12,175 nucleotides of DNA from positions 21,796 through 33,970 of the forward strand of contig DMBU01000059.1 in assembly GCA_003446015.1 (NCBI GenBank). The letters are read 5' to 3'. Both the position numbers and the translations under genes were made by a program. The notes under the pieces are model-generated. The model saw only the letters and a program-made list of their open reading frames with translations. It did no database searches and had not been told where the DNA came from. Positions 1 through 5,767 of the stretch are shown here, one piece after another (the stretch's first letter is position 1; each line of letters begins with the position of its first letter). Source of the stretch: Bacteroidales bacterium. GTDB taxonomy: Bacteria > Bacteroidota > Bacteroidia > Bacteroidales > UBA12077.

Positions 1-2237
1 ACGATGAGAAAGAAAAACGAGCAGCTGAATTAATTGTTGCCAATAAAGAACTTGCTTTTCAAAACAATGAGAAAGAAAAACGAGCGGCTGAGTTGGTTAT
101 TGCTAACCAGGAACTTGCTTATCAAAATAATGAGAAAGAAAAACGAGCGGCTGAATTAGTCATAGCCAATAAAGAACTTGCTGTACAAAACAAAGAAAAA
201 GAAAAACAAAAAACTGTAAACAAAGAGCTTGAAGCCTTCAATGATGAGGTAGAATCAGCTTCGCAATATACCTTAAGTCTTATTGAAGCAAGTCTTGACC
301 CTTTAGTTACAATCAATACTGAAGGTAAAATCACTGATATGAATGCTGCATTGACAAATATTACAGGACTAACACGCGAAGAACTAACCGATACCGACTT
401 TTTAAATTATTTTACCGAACCACAAAAAGCACGTGAAGTGTATCAGGAAGTATTCGCAAAAGGATCTGTTGCCGATTCCCCACTTACACTTCGCCATAAA
501 AATGGTAAGTTAACCGATGTATTATTCAACGGTTCGGTCTATAAAGATGAAGCTGGAAATGTGGACGGAGTAGTAATTGTTGCTAGGGATGTTACAGAAC
601 AAAAAAGAATTGCCACTGAACTCACCGAAGCAATTGTATTTGCAGAAATGGCAACATTAATTGCAGAGGAAGCAAAAACGAAAGCTGAAAAAGCTACCAA
701 AATTGCTGAAGACGCTGTAAAATCAAAACAGCTTTTTCTGTCAAATATGAGTCACGAAATTCGTACTCCCATGAATGCGATTATTGGATTTACCAAAGTA
801 ATGCTAAAAACCGAATTGTCAATAAAACAAAAAGAATATTTAAATGCCATAAAATTAAGTGGTGATGCGTTAATAGTACTAATAAATGATATTCTCGATT
901 TGGCAAAGGTTGATGCCGGAAAAATGACATTTGAGCAAATACCTTTTAAAATGGCTCTATCTATACCAGCAATGCTACACCTGTTTGAAATCAAAATTCA
1001 GGAAAAAAATTTAAAACTGGTTAAAGATTATGATAATAAAATCCCTGAAGTGCTTGTTGGCGACCCGGTTCGCTTACATCAGATCATTTTAAATCTGGTG
1101 AGTAATGCTGTAAAGTTTACTTCAAAAGGTAAAATTACATTTAGTATTCGATTAGTTGATGAAGATAAACAGAACGTTACCATTAAATTTGCGGTTTCAG
1201 ATACCGGAATAGGTATACCTAAAGATAAAATAAACAAGATTTTTGACAACTTTCATCAGGGATCAAGTGGAACATCACGCTTGTATGGAGGAACAGGATT
1301 AGGTCTTGCAATTGTTAAGCAATTAGTTGAAACGCAGGGTGGAAGCATTCATGTATCAAGCAAAATGAATGAAGGTTCTGTCTTTAGTTTTACATTAAGT
1401 TTTCAGAAAACAAAAGCTAAAGCTAATTTTAAACCAGAAATAGCAGAAGTGGACGCTGACTTTAAAAATATTAACGTATTGGTGGTTGAAGATATTCCTC
1501 TGAATCAGTTATTGATGAAAACACTTCTTGATGATTTTGGATTTAAATGCGATATTGCTGCCAACGGGAAAATAGCTATAGAGAAAATGCAAAGCAAATT
1601 GCACGATATTATTCTGATGGATCTGCAAATGCCCGAAATGAATGGATTTGAAACCACAGAATATATTCGGAACAAAATGAATTCCGACATACCTATTATT
1701 GCTTTAACAGCAGATGTTACTACTGTCGATTTGGATAAATGTAAAGCTGTTGGGATGAACGATTACATTGCAAAACCTGTAGATGAAAGAATTCTGTATA
1801 GCAAGATGGTAGGACTGGTAAAAAAGATCGCAATTAAAAGTGAACCTGATTTGAATTTAATAGATGAAAGTGTAAAGGATAAATGTACCAGCTTAGAATA
1901 TTTAAAACGTCGTACAAAATCCAATCCGGCTATTATGATGGAAATGATTTCGCTTTATCTGAAACAAACCCCGCCTTTAGTTAATGCAATGAAACAAGGT
2001 TTGAAAAATAAAGATTTGGATTCACTTTATACAGCTGTACATAAATTGATACCCTCATTTTCAATTGTGGGTATAAGTACCAAATTCGAAGACATGGCAA
2101 AAAAAGTACAGGAATATGCAAGTACACAGCAACAGGTAGAAGGAATACCTGAAATGATTCTGCAACTCGAGAATGTTTGTGTACAGGCATGTGAAGAATT
2201 AAAAGAAGAATTTAATGCAATTAAAAACGCAAACTAA
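1..2237 (+). CDS. Hybrid sensor histidine kinase (coiled-coil repeats-PAS-HisKA-HATPase-REC-HPt), 5' partial
   Basis: This is a multi-step phosphorelay sensor kinase. The frame is open to the left edge (first full codon at 3), so the N-terminus is missing. The TTG at 93 lies inside a tandem repeat and is not a credible start. Counting from that TTG: repeat coiled coil to about 50; PAS about 57-170; helical linker 170-212; HisKA H-box FLSNMSHEIRTP with phospho-acceptor His221; HATPase N-box about 330-343, G1 DTGIGIP 370-376, G2 GGTGLGLA 399-406; receiver 461-580 with acidic E466/D467, phospho-acceptor Asp510 (MDLQMPEMNGF) and the AKP lysine; C-terminal HPt about 600-705 with AVHKLIPSFS and His650. 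All catalytic residues look intact. No membrane segment is visible in the part present. The stop overlaps the next gene's start (TAATG), implying translational coupling to the response regulator. The signal sensed is unknown. Confidence 0.95.
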   Translation, partial: DEKEKRAAELIVANKELAFQNNEKEKRAAELVIANQELAYQNNEKEKRAAELVIANKELAVQNKEKEKQKTVNKELEAFNDEVESASQYTLSLIEASLDPLVTINTEGKITDMNAALTNITGLTREELTDTDFLNYFTEPQKAREVYQEVFAKGSVADSPLTLRHKNGKLTDVLFNGSVYKDEAGNVDGVVIVARDVTEQKRIATELTEAIVFAEMATLIAEEAKTKAEKATKIAEDAVKSKQLFLSNMSHEIRTPMNAIIGFTKVMLKTELSIKQKEYLNAIKLSGDALIVLINDILDLAKVDAGKMTFEQIPFKMALSIPAMLHLFEIKIQEKNLKLVKDYDNKIPEVLVGDPVRLHQIILNLVSNAVKFTSKGKITFSIRLVDEDKQNVTIKFAVSDTGIGIPKDKINKIFDNFHQGSSGTSRLYGGTGLGLAIVKQLVETQGGSIHVSSKMNEGSVFSFTLSFQKTKAKANFKPEIAEVDADFKNINVLVVEDIPLNQLLMKTLLDDFGFKCDIAANGKIAIEKMQSKLHDIILMDLQMPEMNGFETTEYIRNKMNSDIPIIALTADVTTVDLDKCKAVGMNDYIAKPVDERILYSKMVGLVKKIAIKSEPDLNLIDESVKDKCTSLEYLKRRTKSNPAIMMEMISLYLKQTPPLVNAMKQGLKNKDLDSLYTAVHKLIPSFSIVGISTKFEDMAKKVQEYASTQQQVEGIPEMILQLENVCVQACEELKEEFNAIKNAN
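3..206 (+). repeat. 63-bp in-frame tandem repeat encoding a 21-residue coiled-coil unit
   Basis: Units start at 3, 66 and 129, each 63 bp. A degenerate fourth unit starts at 192, and the array probably continues left of the window. Each unit encodes a 21-residue sequence with the core EKRAAELVIANKELA followed by a QN-type end. Copies differ mainly at third codon positions, for example gcagct/gcggct and aaagaa/caggaa. Twenty-one residues equals three heptads, so gain or loss of a unit keeps both the reading frame and the coiled-coil phase. Similar repeats are familiar to me from Bacteroidota signalling proteins. Confidence 0.9.
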
Positions 2238-2701
2238 TGATTAAAGATAATAGTTCCGATAACAATCGATCCGATAACAATCGGATTAAAATTTTCCTGG
2301 TTGATGATGATGCTTTGTATTTAAAATCATTAGAAATAGAGTTTCTCCAGCATGCTGATTTCAGTATTGAAACATATGCAACAGGTGAAATATGCTTAGA
2401 AAACTTATCACACAATCCTGATGTTATCATTTTAGATTATCTCCTTAATGGTATTGATAAAAATGCGATAAACGGTATAGAAACACTAGATAAAATTAAA
2501 TTATTCGATCCGGAAATTCCTGTTGTAATGCTATCATCTCAAGATAAAATTGATGTTGCTATAAACTGTATGCATCACAAAGCTACCGATTATGTAGTAA
2601 AAAGCGAAACCGCCTTCATGCGCTTACAAAAAATTATTACAACTATTTTTTCTTACAGGAAAATAGAAAAAGAATTAAGTTGGTACATGGAGCGGATGTA
2701 A
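2237..2701 (+). CDS. Single-domain response regulator (CheY-like receiver)
   Basis: This 154-residue protein consists of one receiver domain (about 17-140) and no DNA-binding or enzymatic output domain. Visible receiver residues are the acidic cluster VDDD (23-25), phospho-acceptor Asp67 in IILDYLL, the VVMLSS switch serine near 100 and the lysine of DYVVKSE. The loop after the Asp is longer than usual (NGIDKNAINGIE). The ATG overlaps the kinase stop by one base, so the two are almost certainly co-translated. The likely role is phosphate acceptor or shuttle for the upstream kinase's HPt domain, acting by protein-protein contact; this is inference from context. The first 15 codons hold a 15-bp tandem duplication that gives SDNNRSDNNR. 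Confidence 0.92.
   Translation: MIKDNSSDNNRSDNNRIKIFLVDDDALYLKSLEIEFLQHADFSIETYATGEICLENLSHNPDVIILDYLLNGIDKNAINGIETLDKIKLFDPEIPVVMLSSQDKIDVAINCMHHKATDYVVKSETAFMRLQKIITTIFSYRKIEKELSWYMERM
2255..2284 (+). repeat. 15-bp tandem duplication in the response-regulator start
   Basis: The 14-mer tccgataacaatcg occurs at 2255-2268 and again at 2270-2283, a period of 15 bp (five codons). It encodes SDNNR twice, just before the receiver fold begins. Being in frame and in a linker, it is likely tolerated. Confidence 0.8.
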
Positions 2702-2736
2702 TCCTTCTTGTTAACTCAATCATTAAACTAAAATCA

Positions 2737-2827
2737 TTTTGGCGTCATTGCGATCCCGATTTATCGGGAGAAGCAATCTGTTAATCAATAGATTGCTTCT
2801 TCCTTCGTCATCGCAATGACGCCAAAA
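2737..2827. repeat. 91-bp REP/MITE-like inverted-repeat element with nested hairpins
   Basis: The outer arms 2737-2753 (ttttggcgtcattgcga) and 2811-2827 are perfect 17-bp reverse complements. Inside are a hairpin at 2755-2768 (cccgat, 2-nt loop, atcggg) and a second at 2769-2800 (11-bp arms agaagcaatct / agattgcttct, 10-nt loop). The whole can fold as a multi-branched cruciform. The gtcattgcga...gaagcaatct arrangement resembles short repeats scattered in many bacterial genomes; that comparison is from memory. It lies 35 bp downstream of the response-regulator stop and could act as a bidirectional terminator or mRNA 3' end, though no long T-run follows. It encodes nothing. Confidence 0.85.
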
Positions 2828-2892
2828 CAGTTTTTGTTTTCATTCTTGTAAGCACTATTTAATAAATAAAACTTTCGCCAGAACTCCAATAA

Positions 2893-2932
2893 GTGTGAAT
2901 AATATAACTTTATTCTAAAGTTATGTAACACT
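2893..2932 (+). promoter_or_regulatory. Conserved upstream element, copy 1 (before csbD), containing a perfect inverted repeat
   Basis: This 40-bp stretch starts GTGTGAATAAT, ends around TGTAACA, and matches 7630-7669 at 31 of 40 positions without gaps. Within it, 2904-2912 (ataacttta) and 2916-2924 (taaagttat) form a perfect 9-bp inverted repeat with a 3-nt spacer. It ends 65 bp before the csbD start. Conservation between two unrelated gene fronts suggests a transcription-factor site or alternative-sigma promoter element. Which protein binds is unknown. Confidence 0.55.
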
Positions 2933-2955
2933 TTTTGCAACTAATGCACTCACCT

Positions 2956-2974
2956 TTGTATTCAGAGAATACAA
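2956..2974. promoter_or_regulatory. Perfect 8-bp inverted repeat upstream of csbD (operator-like)
   Basis: The arms TTGTATTC (2956-2963) and GAATACAA (2967-2974) are exact reverse complements around the 3-nt spacer aga. The repeat ends 23 bp before the csbD ATG. It overlaps cacctttg (2951-2958), which fits the Bacteroidota -7 consensus TAnnTTTG at all but its first base, although no -33 box sits at the usual distance. The size and symmetry fit a dimeric regulator site; an mRNA hairpin is the alternative. Confidence 0.4.
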
Positions 2975-2997
2975 TAATAAAATAGATTTAGAATATT

Positions 2998-3186
2998 ATG
3001 ACAAACGTAACAGAGTTACAAGGAAACTGGAAGGATCAAAAAGGTAAACTTAAACAGAAATTTGCTGCTCTAATCGGCAACGATTTATTGTTTGAAGAAG
3101 GTAAAAAAGAAGAAATTCTTGGAAAACTCCAAATTAAGTTGGGTAAAACAAAGGAAGAATTGCACAACATTATTGAAACTCTTTAA
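2998..3186 (+). CDS. csbD: CsbD family stress-response protein
   Basis: This 62-residue, highly charged protein is rich in Lys and Glu and has no membrane segment or signal peptide. The start TELQGNWKDQKGKLKQKFAA is the typical CsbD opening (W-x-x-x-K-G-K-x-K). It is followed by the GNDLLFEEGKKEEILGKLQ stretch and a final helix, matching the family's usual length of about 60-70 residues. CsbD proteins are induced by general stress in many bacteria; their biochemical role is not established. The gene is monocistronic-looking, with 296 bp of non-coding DNA before it and an independent-looking gap after it. Its upstream region carries the conserved 40-bp element and two perfect inverted repeats, so it is probably tightly regulated. 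Confidence 0.9.
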   Translation: MTNVTELQGNWKDQKGKLKQKFAALIGNDLLFEEGKKEEILGKLQIKLGKTKEELHNIIETL

Positions 3187-3253
3187 TTAAGCTTAAAATC
3201 AAAGATCTTATCATGTAACATCCATTATCGTACACTCTGGGGCATGATTATAA

Positions 3254-3268
3254 AATGGACGTTCCATT
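3254..3268. promoter_or_regulatory. Short inverted repeat upstream of the Mla-type operon
   Basis: AATGGA (3254-3259) and TCCATT (3263-3268) are exact complements around the spacer cgt. The repeat sits 77 bp before the preferred permease start at 3345, and would be 44 bp before the ATG at 3312. With 6-bp arms, chance cannot be excluded. No clear promoter boxes were recognised in 3187-3344. Confidence 0.2.
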
Positions 3269-3344
3269 GTAATTGAAAAACTTAAAACTTAAACAAGAGT
3301 GTTTTAATTATATGCATGTCAGTAAAATACAAAATTATAAACAG

Positions 3345-4184
3345 ATGAAAAAATTTACTCCTGTTCGTAAAGTAAAAAGTTTTGCAACTGAAAAATCTAT
3401 AAGGCTAAGTGAAAAAACCATTGCAAAAACCGAAATAGCAAATAATTTTTTAACTGATGTTGCAAATGTTTTCTTGTTTATAAATCGTATAATAAAAGAA
3501 AGCTTCTCGCGTGATTTTGAATTTAAAGAATTTTTGCGTCAATGTTATCAAATTGGATATAAAACCTTGCCACTTATTTCGGTAACCGGTGCCATTATGG
3601 GCTTAGTTCTTACGATTCAATCGCGGCCTGCCCTCGTGAACTTCGGAGCCGTATCTATGCTTCCCGGAATGGTTGCAGTATCACTTATTAGGGAAATGGG
3701 ACCAGTTATAACGGCACTTATATGTGCAGGTAAAATTGGTTCGGGTATGGGAGCTGAATTAGGTTCAATGAAAGTAACCGAACAGATTGATGCCATGGAA
3801 GTTTCGGCTACGAACCCAATACGGTTTTTGGTTGTTACAAGAGTTTTAGCTGCAACGCTTATGATTCCCTTATTGGTATTATATGCCGATGCACTCGGCA
3901 TATTAGGAAGCTGGGTAGGGGCAAATATTAAAGGGGACGTATCGTTCGTTTTATTTATCTCACAAGCATTTAAACATGTTGACTTTCTTGATTTATTCCC
4001 TGCAATTATAAAAACATTTTTTTTCGGAGCGGTTATTGGCTTAGTGGGAACTTATAAAGGATATCATGCCGGTCGTGGTACAGAAAGTGTTGGTATTGCA
4101 GCAAATTCTGCTGTTGTGTTAGCATCACTTCTGGTGATTATTGTTGATGTGATTGCAGTTCAAATTACTGATATGTTACTATAA
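3345..4184 (+). CDS. mlaE: MlaE-type ABC transporter permease
   Basis: This is the inner-membrane permease of an MCE-type lipid transporter. It has several hydrophobic segments (PLISVTGAIMGLVLTIQ, VITALICAGKIGSGMGAELG, LVVTRVLAATLMIPLLVLYA, IIKTFFFGAVIGLVGTYKGY, VVLASLLVIIVDVIAVQ). The family's coupling loop is seen as TEQIDAMEVSATNP. From the ATG at 3345 it has 279 residues, slightly longer than the usual 250-265. The frame opens at TTG 3273 directly after a stop, and ATG 3312 is also possible. I prefer 3345 because an A-rich leader precedes MKKF, as is common in this phylum. The N-terminal ~45 residues are basic and poorly conserved in appearance. The stop overlaps the ATPase start by one base (TAATG), so the two are translationally coupled. 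Confidence 0.92.
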   Translation: MKKFTPVRKVKSFATEKSIRLSEKTIAKTEIANNFLTDVANVFLFINRIIKESFSRDFEFKEFLRQCYQIGYKTLPLISVTGAIMGLVLTIQSRPALVNFGAVSMLPGMVAVSLIREMGPVITALICAGKIGSGMGAELGSMKVTEQIDAMEVSATNPIRFLVVTRVLAATLMIPLLVLYADALGILGSWVGANIKGDVSFVLFISQAFKHVDFLDLFPAIIKTFFFGAVIGLVGTYKGYHAGRGTESVGIAANSAVVLASLLVIIVDVIAVQITDMLL

Positions 4185-4966
4185 TGATACAAGAACAAAC
4201 AGAAACACTAAATAATACTTCAACAAAAATGAAACAAGATGAACCGGTTATCGAAATCAATAATCTTAAGAAATCATTTGGTGTGCAAGAAGTATTAAAA
4301 GATGTTTCATTAAAACTTTTAAATGGTGAAAACCTGGTTGTACTTGGTAAATCAGGCTCAGGAAAATCCGTTTTAATTCAATGTATCGTACGTTTGTTAA
4401 ATTCTGATGCAGGAACAATTAATGTGCTCGGGAATGATGTAAGTACTTTAAACAGTAATGATTTAGGAGAATTGAGAAAAAAAATAGGTTTCCTTTTTCA
4501 GAGTAGTGCATTATATGATTCCATGTCGGTAAAACAAAATCTGGAATTTCCGTTGAAAAGAGTAAAAAAGAATCTTAATCAAAAGGAAATTAACGAAAAA
4601 GTATATGAAGTGTTGGAAAATGTAGGTTTATCTGATGCAATTGATAAAATGCCATCGCAACTATCAGGAGGAATGCGTAAACGAATTAGTCTGGCACGAA
4701 CGATTATTCTCGATCCCTTAATTATGTTGTACGATGAACCCACAACCGGACTTGATCCCGTAACCTCAGATGAAATAAGTTTACTTATCAATTATGTTCA
4801 AAAAAAATATAAAACCTCATCAATCATAATCACGCACGACATTGAATGTGCCCGAACAAATGCCGACCGTATTATTATGTTGGTAGATGGTTTGGTTTAT
4901 AAAGAAGGAAAATTGGACTCGTTTGAAAAATCATCAGACACCTTAATTAAATCATTCTTTAAATAA
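4184..4966 (+). CDS. mlaF: MlaF-type ABC transporter ATP-binding protein
   Basis: This 260-residue ABC ATPase should power the MlaE-type permease from the cytoplasmic side. Motifs seen: Walker A GKSGSGKS (55-62), Q-loop FLFQSSALYDSMSV with Gln106, signature LSGGMRKR (160-167), Walker B LIMLYDEP (179-186) with Asp184 and catalytic Glu185, D-loop GLDP, and H-switch His218 in IITHD. The wording of the Q-loop and of MPSQLSGGMRKR is characteristic of the MlaF subfamily rather than general importers. All catalytic residues are present. The start overlaps the permease stop; an internal ATG at codon 16 (MKQDEP) is an alternative start. The next gene follows after 33 bp, so a single operon is likely. 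Confidence 0.94.
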   Translation: MIQEQTETLNNTSTKMKQDEPVIEINNLKKSFGVQEVLKDVSLKLLNGENLVVLGKSGSGKSVLIQCIVRLLNSDAGTINVLGNDVSTLNSNDLGELRKKIGFLFQSSALYDSMSVKQNLEFPLKRVKKNLNQKEINEKVYEVLENVGLSDAIDKMPSQLSGGMRKRISLARTIILDPLIMLYDEPTTGLDPVTSDEISLLINYVQKKYKTSSIIITHDIECARTNADRIIMLVDGLVYKEGKLDSFEKSSDTLIKSFFK

Positions 4967-4999
4967 TAAGTAATAAGTCATAAAGTTAAAAATAGAGCT

Positions 5000-5713
5000 A
5001 TGGAAACGCATACACAAAAATTCAAAGTACGTTTAGGATTATTTATAATAGGAGGAATCGCTCTTTTTGTACTAGCCATATTTATAATTGGTAAACAAAA
5101 AAACTTATTTGATCCTGTTTTTAAACTTTCTACAACTTTTTACAATATAAGTGGATTAGAAGTAGGATCGAATGTCCGTTTTTCTGGAATTAATGTTGGA
5201 ACTGTTGATAATATTGAAATAATTAATGATTCAACAGTACAGGTTGAAATGTTAATCAGAAAAAAAGTTCAGGAATTTATTAAAGTAGATTGTAAAGCTG
5301 GTATAGGCTCTTCAGGAATTATTGGCGACCGGATTTTATTTATTTCACAAGGAAGTACCGATTCTCCTTTGGCAAAAAACGGACAACAAATTTCGTCAAC
5401 CGAGCCAGTTGAGACAGATGCCATTATGACGAGCTTACTTATAACAGCAGATAATGCTGCAATTATTTCAGATCAATTGGCTCAAATAATGATTAAGTTA
5501 AATAATGGACAGGGAACACTTGGTAAACTAATACAGGATACAATAATTGCAGAAAATATTAATGATATCATCTTTAATCTTAAAAGTAGCAGTGAAGGAT
5601 TAGATGAGAATATGAATGCTGCCAAAGAAAATTTTCTTTTGAAAGGCTATTTTAGAAGAAAAGACCGAGCCGCTGATGAAAAGAAGGATAGTATTGCAGA
5701 TAGTAAAAAATAA
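5000..5713 (+). CDS. mlaD: MCE domain protein, MlaD-type membrane-anchored lipid-binding subunit
   Basis: The protein has a short cytoplasmic N-terminus, one membrane helix (about 10-31, VRLGLFIIGGIALFVLAIFIIG) and a periplasmic MCE domain (about 40-120) with SGLEVGSNVRFSGINVGTVDN and GIGSSGIIGDRIL. A helical C-terminal part follows, containing GQGTLGKLIQD and NFLLKGYFRRK, both familiar in Bacteroidota MCE proteins, and then a charged tail. It has 237 residues. MCE proteins oligomerise into rings that carry phospholipid or other hydrophobic molecules between the membranes. Position after mlaE and mlaF matches the mlaFED order found elsewhere, with E and F exchanged. No MlaB (STAS) or MlaC gene is present next to it. 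The cargo and direction of transport cannot be read from sequence. Confidence 0.92.
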   Translation: METHTQKFKVRLGLFIIGGIALFVLAIFIIGKQKNLFDPVFKLSTTFYNISGLEVGSNVRFSGINVGTVDNIEIINDSTVQVEMLIRKKVQEFIKVDCKAGIGSSGIIGDRILFISQGSTDSPLAKNGQQISSTEPVETDAIMTSLLITADNAAIISDQLAQIMIKLNNGQGTLGKLIQDTIIAENINDIIFNLKSSSEGLDENMNAAKENFLLKGYFRRKDRAADEKKDSIADSKK

Positions 5714-5767
5714 ATTTATAGTTAGAAAGAATAACCTTTTAAATAATTTTAAAAATGGCATTTGCAG

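Noticed and set aside
93..95. TTG at 93 as the true start of the sensor kinase
   Set aside because: The frame is open to the window edge and the TTG lies in the middle of a repeat unit identical in pattern to the one before it.
2828..2892. Small gene or RNA between the palindromic element and the conserved upstream element
   Set aside because: No open frame of useful length, conserved RNA fold or tRNA-like pattern was seen.
3214..3220. TGTAACA upstream of the permease as a third copy of the shared regulatory element
   Set aside because: Only the heptamer matches and the flanks do not. The same heptamer also occurs inside the barrel gene near 6946, so chance explains it.
3273..3344. TTG 3273 as the start of the permease
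   Set aside because: It directly follows a stop codon and adds 24 residues with no family resemblance; ATG 3345 or 3312 is more plausible.
3617..3901. Minus-strand 94-codon frame inside the permease gene
   Set aside because: It is a shadow of a strongly supported gene, with no recognisable domain; other antisense frames were dismissed for the same reason.
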